Source of the DNA: CALCEB01 sp035531475
GTDB taxonomy: Bacteria; Acidobacteriota; Terriglobia; UBA7540
DNA length: 14,263 bases
Direction: 5' to 3'
Assembly: GCA_035531475.1 (NCBI GenBank)
Contig: DATKST010000004.1
Span: 1-14,263 of the forward strand
Part shown: one piece after another, positions 1 to 8,071 of the stretch
Position numbering within the stretch: position 1 is the first letter of the stretch
Layout: every line of letters starts with the position of its first letter
Notes under the pieces: model-generated
Database searches by the model: none
What the model was told of the DNA's origin: nothing
Seen by the model: only the letters and a program-made list of their open reading frames with translations
Translations under genes and position numbers: made by a program

Positions 1-62
1 CCCATTTTTACTTCGAGGGACGATGGTTGAATGTTATTGAAAGCAAAGGTTATGAGTTTTAG
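1..62 (+). CDS. 3' end of an unidentified gene (partial)
   Basis: One frame is open from the window edge to a TAG at 60-62. Its last residues read FEGRWLNVIESKGYEF, which has the composition of a real protein C-terminus rather than a random frame. The start lies outside the window. I do not recognise the family. It lies on the same strand as dnaG, 68 bp upstream, so the two may be co-transcribed. With only about 20 codons visible this is tentative. Confidence 0.4.
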   Translation, partial: HFYFEGRWLNVIESKGYEF

Positions 63-130
63 GGGGGATTGGCGACCAATAAACTTGCAGCGCTCCTGGC
101 AGGCGCTTGGTTGTAAACTGAAGACTGACC

Positions 131-1903
131 ATGAAACCGTCTGAACAAGTTCGAGCTGCGGTGGACATCGTCAAGATCGTGGGCGACTATGTGAAGCTGC
201 GTAAGGCTGGCGCCAACATGGTGGGTCTGTGTCCCTTCCACCAGGAAAAGACGCCATCCTTTGCGGTTCACTCCACCAAGCAGATTTTCCATTGCTTCGG
301 CTGCGGCGCTGGTGGGGACGTCTTCAAGTTCGTCATGCTGATTGAAAATCTTTCCTTTCCTGAAGCCCTGCACCGGGTGGCGGAAAAGGCAGGAATCAAA
401 ATCGAGGCAAACTGGTCCGAGGCTACACATGATCCGCATGCCCACGAACGAACGGTGCTCCTGAAAATGCACGAGATTGCAGCTCAATATTACGCCGAGC
501 AGATGGCGGGAACGGCGGAGGGCCGCGCGGCGCGAGGCTATCTGGCGGATCGTGGCATGGAGGATAAAACGGTCGGACTTTTCCGGCTGGGCTATGCCCC
601 AGCGGGCGGATCGGGCTTGGTGCTAAGGCTGAAAGAGGCAGGATTCAGTGGCGAGGTGTTGGAGAAATGCGGCTTGTTCACTCGCAGCCAGGACAGTTCC
701 GGGCTGATGGACCGCTTCCGCCGCCGGGTGATTTTCCCGATCGCGCAGGAAAACGGAAAAGTGGTGGCTTTCGCCGGGCGGGCCCTGGGTGACGATCAGC
801 CCAAATATCTGAACTCCCCCGAAACGCCCATTTATATCAAGAGCCGCTTGCTCTACGGCCTTGACCGTGCCGGAAACGCCATCCGCAAACAGGAGTTTGC
901 AATTCTGGTGGAAGGTTACATGGACGCCATCAGTCTGGTTGCGGGAGGCGTTCAGAATGTTGTGGCTTCGTGCGGGACCAGCCTGACGGAAGCGCAGGTG
1001 CGGCTTCTGGGACGCTTCGCGCGGCGGGTGGTGGTGAATTATGACCCGGATTCGGCCGGAGTTGCGGCCACCGAACGATCCCTGAACATGCTGTTGGAAG
1101 AAGGGTTTGAGGTTCGTGTCCTGGAATTGCCAGACGGGCTCGATCCCGATTCTTTCATTGGCAAGAACGGGACCGAGTCTTACCAGAAACTTTTGGACCG
1201 CGCGCCGGGTTATATTGATTATGTGGCGGATCGAGCCGCCAGTAGGGTGGATGTTCGGTCACCCCACGGAAAAGTGGCTGTGGTGAATAACGTCCTGCCC
1301 TATATCGCCCGTGTTCCGAATCCTATCCTGCGCCTGGAGCTGGCAGCGCGGCTGGCGCAACGGTTGCAAATTGAGGATAAGCTCCTACGGGATGAACTCA
1401 GGCGTGTTGCCCGAGGCACGAGAGGCGAAAGAGAAGCGAAGATTGAGGCGCCCACGGTCCAGCCTACGGCAGTTGAAAGATGGCTGCTTCGCTGCATTCT
1501 GGAGATTCCAGGCTGCGCCGCGGAATACCTTCCCGAGCTGGCCATGGGAGGTCTGACGGAGGGTCTGGCAATGCAACACTTATTCGCCTCCCTGAATGCT
1601 CAAATTACAGAAGCGGCTCAACTCGACTTGGCCGGAATTGAGGGAGTACTTGGAGCGGAAGAGAGGCGGTGGATTTCCGACGCTCAGTTTTGTAAGGAGC
1701 AAGCACCTCCAACAGAGGACTCCGCGAAAATGATTGAGACCTTAAGGCTCAGAAAGGTCAAACGCGATCTTCAGGCACTCGATTTGGAGATTGAGCAGGG
1801 AGAAGCTCAGGGAGACACCTCGCTGGTGGCCGAACTGCGTGCTCGCAAGCTATTGCTTAGACGGCCATTTACGAAGATTGACACCCGGTCCAAAAATCTT
1901 TAA
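131..1903 (+). CDS. dnaG: DNA primase DnaG
   Basis: This primase synthesises the RNA primers for lagging-strand replication and works with the DnaB helicase. The 590-residue product has the bacterial DnaG layout. An N-terminal CHC2 zinc finger has Cys34, His37, Cys55 and Cys58 (CPFH and CFGC). The central catalytic core has DRFRRRVIFPI at about 194-204 and PKYLNSPETPIY at about 224-235. The TOPRIM domain has EGYMD (Glu261) and the acidic pair Asp306/Asp308 in YDPDSAG. The roughly 150 C-terminal residues, where DnaB binds, are divergent, as is usual. Length is typical. The ATG at 131 begins the expected MKPSEQVRAAVDIV N-terminus, although I see no strong Shine-Dalgarno sequence before it. It is followed by rpoD, the common dnaG-rpoD order. 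Confidence 0.97.
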   Translation: MKPSEQVRAAVDIVKIVGDYVKLRKAGANMVGLCPFHQEKTPSFAVHSTKQIFHCFGCGAGGDVFKFVMLIENLSFPEALHRVAEKAGIKIEANWSEATHDPHAHERTVLLKMHEIAAQYYAEQMAGTAEGRAARGYLADRGMEDKTVGLFRLGYAPAGGSGLVLRLKEAGFSGEVLEKCGLFTRSQDSSGLMDRFRRRVIFPIAQENGKVVAFAGRALGDDQPKYLNSPETPIYIKSRLLYGLDRAGNAIRKQEFAILVEGYMDAISLVAGGVQNVVASCGTSLTEAQVRLLGRFARRVVVNYDPDSAGVAATERSLNMLLEEGFEVRVLELPDGLDPDSFIGKNGTESYQKLLDRAPGYIDYVADRAASRVDVRSPHGKVAVVNNVLPYIARVPNPILRLELAARLAQRLQIEDKLLRDELRRVARGTRGEREAKIEAPTVQPTAVERWLLRCILEIPGCAAEYLPELAMGGLTEGLAMQHLFASLNAQITEAAQLDLAGIEGVLGAEERRWISDAQFCKEQAPPTEDSAKMIETLRLRKVKRDLQALDLEIEQGEAQGDTSLVAELRARKLLLRRPFTKIDTRSKNL

Positions 1904-2240
1904 CAAAGCCCTAACCAGATGTTGTAGTATTACATCTAAGAGAATGGGGGGAAAGCCGGATAACTCGGGTTCTTGGGGAAAACGGTTCAAAAGGGTTTCG
2001 GAAGGCGGCACGCGCAGCGGGCGCGGTGGCGCTGTATTTTGCTTTTTGTATCGCCTCGGCGGGCTGCTGGACGATTCACGCCTCTCATCATTCCGGGTGG
2101 AAACAGGGCTCAGGTCTTGCCAGGAACCGAATCGCTTCTAATTCTATTTCTTATTTTGGCTTTTCAAATTAACGCCTCCAGGACGAAATTCGACAGCCTG
2201 ATCGGGAGTTTGGACCCGGCAAGGTTCGGGAGCTCGAGCA
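1904..2240 (+). other. dnaG-rpoD intergenic region, 337 bp
   Basis: I see no convincing gene here. The region holds an inverted repeat at 1917-1937 and ends in the rpoD ribosome-binding site GGGAG (2228-2232). All three + frames are partly open. One (1945-2166) reads like a lipoprotein signal (hydrophobic run ending in ASAGC) but has no start codon in a sensible place. Promoters for rpoD probably lie here, but no hexamer pair stands out. Confidence 0.5.
1917..1937. promoter_or_regulatory. Inverted repeat AGATGT-N9-ACATCT, possible operator
   Basis: AGATGT (1917-1922) and ACATCT (1932-1937) are perfect complements around a 9-bp centre, and a nested TGTA/TACA pair occurs inside. It begins 14 bp after the dnaG stop, upstream of rpoD. 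TGTA-N4-TACA dyads resemble operators of BlaI/CopY-type repressors, but no such regulator is in this window. It could equally be a weak RNA hairpin or chance. Confidence 0.3.
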
Positions 2241-3944
2241 ATGGCATTTGACGATAAGTTTGATCAGGTTAATAAGCTCATTACGATGGGCAAGGCCAAG
2301 GGCTACCTCCTTTATGACGAGGTGAATGATCTTCTGCCTTCGGATGTCCACTCCCCCGAGGAGCTGGAGGACGTTCTCTCTATGTTTGACCACGCCGGAA
2401 TTGAAGTTCTCGATCAGCCCAAGCCCAAGGTGGAGGATAAGACCGAACTCGACCGCGAGGACGAAGTCAAGCCCGATGAATTTGGCGAGGAGGAGCTGGA
2501 CCTCACACCGGGCAGTCTGGACAAGACCAACGATCCCGTCCGCATGTACCTGCGTGAAATGGGCACCGTGCCGCTCCTGACCCGCGAGGGTGAAGTCGAA
2601 ATTGCCAAACGTATCGAGCGGGGCCAGTTGAACGTGCTGAAGGCTCTTTCCCGCTCGCCCGTGGTGGTTCAGGAACTGATGGCGATTCGCAAGGAACTGG
2701 CGGCGGGGGAGAAGGCCGCCAAGGAAATCGTCATCTTCAATGACGAAGAGGTGACGGAGGAAAGAAACGCAGAACATCTGCGTGATGTTCTGGGCGCCCT
2801 CAGTGAAATCGAGCGGCTCCGCAAACGCACGGTGCAATTGAAAACCAAGAGGGATTCTATAGCCCGCACCCGGCGGCCCAACGAATACCGCCGTTACAAC
2901 CTGGCGCATGCCCGCCACGTCATTTTGATTTCCAAGCTGATCCGGTCGCTCGAATTCACCCACACGGCGCGCAAGCGCCTGATCGAGCGCATGCATTCGG
3001 TGGTGGAAGAACTGCGTCCTGTGGACCGGGAACTGAACCGCCTGGAGAAGCGGCTGGAAGGCACGCGCGGCGCCGCCGTGAATGACATCAAGAAGGAAAT
3101 CCGCCACGCCAAAGGCCGGGTCCACGAGCTGGAGGAAAGGAACGAAGCCACCACCGCCGAATTGCGGCGGACTCTTCAGACCATCCTGACCGGCGAGCGC
3201 GAGGCTGACATGGCCAAGCGCGAATTGATTGAAGCGAACCTCCGCCTGGTGGTTTCCATCGCCAAGAAGTACACCAATCGCGGCTTGCAGTTTCTGGATC
3301 TGATTCAGGAAGGCAATATTGGACTTATGAAGGCGGTTGACAAGTTTGAGTACCGCCGGGGCTATAAGTTTTCGACCTATGCCACCTGGTGGATCCGCCA
3401 AGCCATCACCCGCGCCATCGCCGATCAGGCTCGCACCATCCGCATCCCGGTGCATATGATCGAGACGATTAACAAGCTCATCCGGACTTCGCGCCAACTG
3501 GTGCAGGAATACGGCCGCGAACCAACCTCCGAGGAAATCGCCAAGCGCATGGATATCCCCGTCATCAAAGTGCGCAAGGTGATGAAGATTGCCCAGGAAC
3601 CGATTTCACTGGAGACGCCGATCGGCGAGGAAGAGGATTCGCATCTTGGCGATTTCATCGAGGATCGCGGCGTGATCTCGCCGGCCGAAGCCGTCATCAA
3701 CATCAACTTGAAGGAACAGACGGAAGCCGTCCTCAAGACGCTTACCCCCCGCGAGGAAAAAGTGATCAAGATGCGCTTCGGATTGGATGATGGCAGCGAA
3801 CACACCCTGGAAGAAGTGGGCCAGAGCTTCGCTGTCACCCGTGAGCGCATCCGCCAGATTGAAGCCAAGGCGTTGCGCAAACTGCGCCATCCCTCGCGCA
3901 GTCGCAAACTGCGCGCCTTTCTGGACGCGAATGACCGGGAGTAA
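2241..3944 (+). CDS. rpoD: RNA polymerase primary sigma factor (sigma-70, RpoD)
   Basis: This is the housekeeping sigma factor that directs RNA polymerase to promoters. The 567-residue protein shows a short region 1.1 (about 1-60), an acidic linker (65-90), region 1.2 (DPVRMYLREMGTVPLLTREGE, 98-118), and a charged, coiled non-conserved region (about 140-320). Region 2 begins at about 330 (ANLRLVVSIAKKY) and includes the core- and -10-binding stretch GYKFSTYATWWIRQAI (374-389). Region 3 covers about 400-470. Region 4.2 carries the -35-recognition helix-turn-helix (TLEEVGQSFAVTRERIRQIEAKALRKL, 522-548, given here only as its motif). The ATG at 2241 is preceded by GGGAG with 8-bp spacing. A hairpin overlaps the stop codon. 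Confidence 0.97.
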   Translation: MAFDDKFDQVNKLITMGKAKGYLLYDEVNDLLPSDVHSPEELEDVLSMFDHAGIEVLDQPKPKVEDKTELDREDEVKPDEFGEEELDLTPGSLDKTNDPVRMYLREMGTVPLLTREGEVEIAKRIERGQLNVLKALSRSPVVVQELMAIRKELAAGEKAAKEIVIFNDEEVTEERNAEHLRDVLGALSEIERLRKRTVQLKTKRDSIARTRRPNEYRRYNLAHARHVILISKLIRSLEFTHTARKRLIERMHSVVEELRPVDRELNRLEKRLEGTRGAAVNDIKKEIRHAKGRVHELEERNEATTAELRRTLQTILTGEREADMAKRELIEANLRLVVSIAKKYTNRGLQFLDLIQEGNIGLMKAVDKFEYRRGYKFSTYATWWIRQAITRAIADQARTIRIPVHMIETINKLIRTSRQLVQEYGREPTSEEIAKRMDIPVIKVRKVMKIAQEPISLETPIGEEEDSHLGDFIEDRGVISPAEAVININLKEQTEAVLKTLTPREEKVIKMRFGLDDGSEHTLEEVGQSFAVTRERIRQIEAKALRKLRHPSRSRKLRAFLDANDRE

Positions 3945-3955
3945 GCGACTCCCGG
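3935..3955 (+). terminator. Hairpin overlapping the rpoD stop codon
   Basis: CCGGGAGT (3935-3942) and ACTCCCGG (3948-3955) form a perfect 8-bp stem with the loop AAGCG. The rpoD TAA (3942-3944) lies at the stem-loop junction. No T-run follows, so it is not a canonical intrinsic terminator. It could be a U-less terminator or an mRNA 3'-end stabiliser. Confidence 0.4.
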
Positions 3956-4167
3956 CTTCCATCAGCCCTCGAACGGTGGTAGTGGGTCAGTTTGCTGCAG
4001 CGGCGAAACTGCACAACTACCAGAATGGTTAGGCGGTTGGGCGCGGATCGAATCTGGTATTTCATAGGAGTCTTGCTGAGTTCCTTCGTTACTCTTTCCT
4101 CCGTGCCGGGACCCCCGCTCACGTCGCGGCAACACCAATATCCTGTGAGTCGCCGGGGCGAAATCAC

Positions 4168-4788
4168 TTGGCTCATACTCTCCTGACATTTCTCCTTTAT
4201 TTCTTCCGGCACTACGGGGTCTGGGCAGTTTTCATCTTCGTATTTCTTGAAAACGCCGGCCTGCCGGTACCAGGCGAAACCTCCCTCCTGATGGCCGCGT
4301 TCTTCGCCCATCGGGGAGTGCTGCATCTGCCCACCGCCGTGGCGGTAGCGGCGGTGGCATCCATCCTGGGAAGCATTCTGGGTTACCATATCGGCCGATG
4401 GGGCGGGAAAGCCTTTGTTGAAAGGCATCACCGCAAGATGTTGATCTCACCCCGCGTGTTTGGCAAGGTCCGGGCCCTTTTCCTGAAGTATGCCGAAGCT
4501 GCCGTCTTCTTTGCGCGCTTCGTCGATGGACTGCGAATTGTCTTTGGACTGCTTGCCGGCGCCTGGGGCATGCCCTTGCGGCGCTTCCTTTTATTCAGTA
4601 CGGCTGGGGCCATCGCCTGGTCCATCACCATCGGCTCCGTGGGCTATTGGGTGGGAAGCTCACGCCAGCGCCTGATCGCTTTCCACCACCGCATGGAATG
4701 GATCGGCCTCCTGGTCCTGGCCGCCATGGTGGTGTTCGCATACCTGATGATCAAGCGCGGCATTGCTGAGAGTGTGCAGGATGATTGA
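4168..4788 (+). CDS. DedA/VTT-family integral membrane protein
   Basis: DedA-family proteins act in membrane homeostasis, and several are implicated in flipping undecaprenyl phosphate or phospholipids. The 206-residue product is strongly hydrophobic, with membrane segments at about 16-30, 55-73, 111-132, 143-162 and 178-196. The family motif ENAGLPVPGE (Glu28 to Glu37) and the arginine motif FARFVDGLR (Arg117, Arg123) are present. Asp replaces the more usual Pro of the R-x-x-P-G-x-R motif. The best start is TTG at 4168. No upstream ATG or GTG fits the frame, and the first downstream ATG would remove the signature. Its end overlaps the next gene by 8 bp, which suggests translational coupling. 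The substrate cannot be told from sequence. Confidence 0.87.
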   Translation: MAHTLLTFLLYFFRHYGVWAVFIFVFLENAGLPVPGETSLLMAAFFAHRGVLHLPTAVAVAAVASILGSILGYHIGRWGGKAFVERHHRKMLISPRVFGKVRALFLKYAEAAVFFARFVDGLRIVFGLLAGAWGMPLRRFLLFSTAGAIAWSITIGSVGYWVGSSRQRLIAFHHRMEWIGLLVLAAMVVFAYLMIKRGIAESVQDD

Positions 4789-5926
4789 TGCGGAGCGCAT
4801 CACCGCCGTCCTTTCCGGTCTCGTGAGCATTGAATCCGTCAACCCTTCGCTCGTGCCGGGCGGCGGCGGCGAAGAGCGGATGGCAAAATACGTTTACGCA
4901 TTCCTGGCCGCGGCCGGATTCGATGCCCGGCTGGAGCGAATCGGTGAAGGCCGCTTCAATGCCACGGGATTGCTGAAAGGGCTGCGAAGCGGCCCGCGCC
5001 TGATGCTGAATGGCCATCTGGATACGGTGGGCGTGAGCGGCATGGAACGTCCTTTCCTGCCGCGGGTCGAGAATGGCCGGCTCTATGGACGTGGCGCGCT
5101 CGACATGAAAGGCGGCATTGCCGCCGCGCTGGTGGCCGCGGAACATCTGGCCAAGCAGCGCGATTTTGCGGGCGAAGTTTTGATCGCTTTGGTTGCCGAT
5201 GAAGAGATGGAAAGCCGTGGAACCCGGGAGATGCTTAAACAGACGCGGGCGGACATGGCCATTGTGCTTGAACCCACCTGGCTGGAAGTGGCAACCGCTC
5301 ACAAGGGATTCGCCTGGGCCGAAATTGAAACCCGGGGGCGCGCCGCGCACGGCAGCCGCGCGGACGAAGGCCGGGACGCCATTGCTTTCATGGGACGCGT
5401 GCTCCACCAGATCGAAGCCCTTCAATTCGAACTCAGTCAGAGGCCTGCCCATCCGCTGCTGAGACATGGGTCGGTCCATGCTTCACTGATTTCCGGTGGC
5501 CAGGAGCTTTCGAGCTACCCCGAAACCTGCAAGCTGAGCATCGAACGGCGGCTCCTGCCAGGCGAGGATGCCACGACCCTCGAGGCGGAGGTGATCGCCA
5601 TCATTGTGCAGCTCACCGCCCATGACCCAGCCTTCCACGCCGGCTACAAGATGGGTTATTCGGCGCGAGCCCTCGAAACACCGCTCCAAACGTGCCTAGC
5701 GCAACACCTTCTTGAATGTACGCGAACGGCGATCGGATCTCGCGCGCGGTTTGGGACACAGCCCTTCTGGACCGATGCCGCCCTGCTCCAGGAGGCCGGT
5801 ATTCCGGCTGTTCTCTTTGGTCCGGGCGGCGCCGGCATGCACTCCGCCGTGGAATATGTGAACTTGGAGGATGTCAGGATCTGCTCCGAAGTCTTGATCG
5901 ATTTCATTGCGGGCATGGCTGGGTAG
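4781..5926 (+). CDS. M20-family metallopeptidase / ArgE-DapE-type deacylase
   Basis: This is a cytoplasmic di-zinc amidohydrolase of the family containing acetylornithine deacetylase, succinyl-diaminopimelate desuccinylase and carboxypeptidase G2. The 381-residue product has all the expected ligands: NGHLDT (His79, catalytic Asp81), GALDMKGG (bridging Asp108), ADEEME (general base Glu141, metal Glu142), LEPT (Glu164) and GMHSAVEYV (His354). The dimerisation domain starts near 175 (KGFAWAEIETRGRAAHGS). The ATG at 4781 is preferred because it begins MIDAERITAVL at the usual family N-terminus and overlaps the dedA stop. A TTG at 4763 is less likely. Neither biosynthetic neighbours nor specificity residues let me assign a substrate. 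Confidence 0.92.
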   Translation: MIDAERITAVLSGLVSIESVNPSLVPGGGGEERMAKYVYAFLAAAGFDARLERIGEGRFNATGLLKGLRSGPRLMLNGHLDTVGVSGMERPFLPRVENGRLYGRGALDMKGGIAAALVAAEHLAKQRDFAGEVLIALVADEEMESRGTREMLKQTRADMAIVLEPTWLEVATAHKGFAWAEIETRGRAAHGSRADEGRDAIAFMGRVLHQIEALQFELSQRPAHPLLRHGSVHASLISGGQELSSYPETCKLSIERRLLPGEDATTLEAEVIAIIVQLTAHDPAFHAGYKMGYSARALETPLQTCLAQHLLECTRTAIGSRARFGTQPFWTDAALLQEAGIPAVLFGPGGAGMHSAVEYVNLEDVRICSEVLIDFIAGMAG

Positions 5927-5942
5927 CCGGGATTTTGGGCGG

Positions 5943-6473
5943 TCAAGAATTCGCAGTGGGCATTGAAGTCAATTCCTCGTACACCTTCCGGAATACTTCG
6001 AGTGCCGCATCATCAAATAAAACAAAGTAGACCTTCTCCAGGCTGGTCAGGGATTTCAGATGACTTAGCACTTCCCCGATCATAATACGGGCACAGTCTT
6101 CCATCGGGAACCCGGCGATGCCCGTTCCAATGGCGGGGAAAGCAATGGTCCTGAAGGTTTTTTCCTCGGCGCGTTCGAGTGAATTGCGCGTCGCCGTGCG
6201 TAGCGCCTCGGCGCTCGTCAATCCACCCAATTTCATGCTGGCGGCGTGAATCACGTAAAGCGCCTTCAGATTGCCGGCGGTGGTCACGGCGGCGCCACCC
6301 AGCGGGACCGGGGCCAACCGGTTACACTCTTCCTGAATGTGGGGTCCGCCTTTGCGCCGGATCGCGCCCGCCACCCCCGCTCCAAGAATAAGGTTTGTGT
6401 TTGCGGCGTTGACGATGGCGTCCACCGCCAGATCCGTAATGTCGCCTTTGAGGAAGAAAATTTTTGCCTGCAT
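5943..6473 (-). CDS. Macro-domain protein (probable ADP-ribose-binding / deacetylase-type hydrolase)
   Basis: Macro domains bind ADP-ribose and related nucleotides, and bacterial single-domain members often hydrolyse O-acetyl-ADP-ribose or remove ADP-ribose from proteins or DNA. The 176-residue product is one complete domain. GDITDLAVDAIVNAAN at 10-25 contains the NAAN motif, the glycine loop GAGVAGAI is at 31-38, and the phosphate loop AIGTGIAGFP is at 114-123. The ATG at 6473 begins right at the first beta strand. The gene converges on the M20 gene, with 16 bp between their stop codons. It is the last gene of a same-strand group of four, 244 bp beyond the oxygenase, with a repeat between them, so operon membership is doubtful. 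Confidence 0.93.
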   Translation of the reverse strand: MQAKIFFLKGDITDLAVDAIVNAANTNLILGAGVAGAIRRKGGPHIQEECNRLAPVPLGGAAVTTAGNLKALYVIHAASMKLGGLTSAEALRTATRNSLERAEEKTFRTIAFPAIGTGIAGFPMEDCARIMIGEVLSHLKSLTSLEKVYFVLFDDAALEVFRKVYEELTSMPTANS

Positions 6474-6570
6474 TTTGAACCTGTAACTGCCATTTCTGCG
6501 GCTTTTTGCGCTGCCCGCTCTAAAGCCACTAATTTAACCCCAATACTGTTCAGATCAGGCAGGTCCCATG

Positions 6571-6635
6571 ACCCCTCACCCGCCGCTTCGTGGCACCCTC
6601 TCCCCGCTCGCGAGGAGAGAGCTGGGGTGAGGGGC
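6571..6635. repeat. Palindromic intergenic repeat (CCCCTCACCC / GGGTGAGGGG)
   Basis: CCCCTCACCC (6572-6581) and GGGTGAGGGG (6625-6634) are perfect inverted arms. An inner pair CTCTCC/GGAGAG lies around the CGCTCGCGAGG centre. The unit fits between two genes. Sequences of this CCCTCACCC...GGGTGAGGG type are, to my knowledge, scattered in intergenic DNA of many bacteria as REP- or MITE-like elements. Confidence 0.7.
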
Positions 6636-6689
6636 ACAGGCTCAAGTGTGTACATTTATTCCCGAACGGACCTGAAATGAACAGCATTG

Positions 6690-6718
6690 GAGGTTGGGAG
6701 GCAAGTCCCATCCACCTC
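6690..6718 (-). terminator. Imperfect hairpin after the di-iron oxygenase gene
   Basis: On the - strand, GAGGT-(GGA)-TGGGA pairs with TCCCA-ACCTC around a 6-nt loop immediately after the TAG stop. There is no T-run. It may terminate or stabilise the oxygenase transcript. Confidence 0.25.
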
Positions 6719-7833
6719 TATCCTAATTCCTCCGCCCTTTTGGGGGCCACCCAATCTTTCTCCTTGCAGATCGACTTCAAGGTTTCCTTATCTTCGTCCG
6801 AAGGGAGCACCGTGGGAAGATACTTCTCAAATTCTTCCGGAGTCAGTTCATGGCCCGCGACGGTAAAATGCTTGTCCTTGTACCGGCCGATCTTGCGATT
6901 AAACTTCAGGTTTGGCACGACGAGCCTGGGCTGGCCCTCGGGAATCGACTTGTTCAGGATGTCCGTCAGCTTCACCACTTCATCGCGGTACAACTGCCGT
7001 GCCGCGTCATTCAGGCGCTCCTTGTCCGCTCCGCTCCCCGCGTCGCGCTCGTCATAACGGCCCTTCAACCCCCACACGTAAGCCCACTGCGCGGACGAAG
7101 AATGGTCCGTCCCGAAGAGGTCAAACGACGTGGGAAGCCACTTGTTGAAGTATTTCTGCATGACGGGAATGGGGACGAGTCCGGCTTGGATGACCCGTTT
7201 CAATCCATTGTTTCCCGTTCCAAGGTGGAACGATTCCTCCTTGAGCATGGGGAGCATACTCTGAGCAAGAGGTTGAAAGCCCGAATAGGAGAGCATGGTC
7301 AACTGGAACTTTCCGTCGCGGTCGACAAATTGGGTGTAGGTGTAAAAGTCCAGCCAGTTCTCCACCGTCTCGTTGAAGGCCCCCAGCAGCCGGTTATCGA
7401 CGAAGGCCCGGCGCTCCAGCAATTTTTGCGCTTCAATTCGCCCTGAGCGGCCAAATTGGGAGATGAGGATGTGGCTCATCTGCCATCCGTGGCGCATCTC
7501 TTCCGTCATCACCCGCACCAGGCTCAAGTAATCGTACCGGCTGGGAGACGTTTCAAACAGCCGCCGTTGCTGTTCGACTGAAGCAAACTCCGTGGCACCC
7601 TGGTAGACAATCAGGTTCAGCGCTGCATCCCGGATGCGCTGCTCGGGAATGTGCATCACTGTTTTCCAGCGCAATTGGCCTTGATAGTCCCCAAACTCAA
7701 TTTCATTGTTGGGCAGTTCGCTGTACTTGGCTTCAAACTTGTATTGCTGGAACTCTGGCGAATCCAGGCCAATGTCTTTTTGCCAGCCGCAAAAATAATC
7801 AATCCAATCATCGAAATTGGAAACTCGGAGCCT
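6718..7833 (-). CDS. BoxB/PaaA-like di-iron acyl-CoA oxygenase, start codon apparently mutated to AGG
   Basis: The product resembles the oxygenase component of benzoyl-CoA 2,3-epoxidase (BoxB) and phenylacetyl-CoA epoxidase (PaaA). These insert oxygen into the aromatic ring of CoA thioesters at a carboxylate-bridged di-iron site. Counting the AGG at 7833 as residue 1, ligand-type motifs are TEFASVEQQ (Glu82), TEEMRH (Glu111/112, His115), FVDRDGK (Asp173) and EESFH (Glu199/200, His203). The frame is open from 7884 but contains no ATG, GTG or TTG before a TTG at 7674. That TTG would delete about 53 family-like residues (LRVSNFDDWIDYF and beyond). A strong AAGGAGG stands 6 bp before AGG, exactly where ATG is expected. 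The gene may therefore be silenced, poorly translated or misread at one base. Length is about 371 residues, shorter than BoxB and longer than PaaA. Confidence 0.75.
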   Translation of the reverse strand, partial: RLRVSNFDDWIDYFCGWQKDIGLDSPEFQQYKFEAKYSELPNNEIEFGDYQGQLRWKTVMHIPEQRIRDAALNLIVYQGATEFASVEQQRRLFETSPSRYDYLSLVRVMTEEMRHGWQMSHILISQFGRSGRIEAQKLLERRAFVDNRLLGAFNETVENWLDFYTYTQFVDRDGKFQLTMLSYSGFQPLAQSMLPMLKEESFHLGTGNNGLKRVIQAGLVPIPVMQKYFNKWLPTSFDLFGTDHSSSAQWAYVWGLKGRYDERDAGSGADKERLNDAARQLYRDEVVKLTDILNKSIPEGQPRLVVPNLKFNRKIGRYKDKHFTVAGHELTPEEFEKYLPTVLPSDEDKETLKSICKEKDWVAPKRAEELG

Positions 7834-7839
7834 GTCGAT

Positions 7840-7846
7840 CCTCCTT
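7840..7846 (-). promoter_or_regulatory. Shine-Dalgarno sequence AAGGAGG lacking a start codon
   Basis: This is a near-consensus ribosome-binding site. With a 6-bp spacer (ATCGAC) it points to codon 7833-7831, which reads AGG instead of ATG, in frame with the oxygenase. It marks the ancestral start of that gene. Confidence 0.6.
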
Positions 7847-8033
7847 CTCGCGCCGAAGCGTTCCGGCTGCCCCGTCCCACATCCTCAGCAGCCATCCAAT
7901 GGCCAGGAGCGTGATCTGCTTTAACAAGTTGAAGAAAAAAGCGATCCGTCATGCTGCGCGAAACGAAGCCATTTCGGACTTCATTGAAGCGAAAAGGCCC
8001 GGATTCGTCGCTCCGCTCAGAGTAGCAGCCCGC

Positions 8034-8045
8034 GGGAAATTTCCC
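8034..8045. repeat. Perfect 12-bp palindrome GGGAAATTTCCC
   Basis: This self-complementary dodecamer lies in the 238-bp gap between the C26 hydrolase and the oxygenase. It could be a dimeric-protein site or chance. I see nothing else definable in this gap apart from the oxygenase Shine-Dalgarno sequence. Confidence 0.3.
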
Positions 8046-8071
8046 AGCAGCCCGTCAAGGTTCAGCCCTCG

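Noticed and set aside
1945..2166. Frame in the dnaG-rpoD gap that reads like a lipoprotein signal (hydrophobic run ending ASAGC)
   Set aside because: There is no ATG, GTG or TTG ahead of the hydrophobic stretch, and no ribosome-binding site. The remaining sequence has no family resemblance. A frameshift from ATG 1944 would be needed.
2169..3497. Long antisense frame across rpoD (442 codons)
   Set aside because: It mirrors the codon bias of rpoD on the opposite strand. Its composition is typical of a shadow frame and the sense strand is a certain gene.
3956..4167. tRNA or small RNA gene between rpoD and dedA
   Set aside because: No cloverleaf, conserved T-loop or strong terminator is visible.
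7656..7952. Frameshifted N-terminus for the di-iron oxygenase (98-codon - strand frame starting at 7952)
   Set aside because: A frameshift could join it to the oxygenase, but the AAGGAGG plus AGG arrangement in the correct frame explains the missing start more simply.
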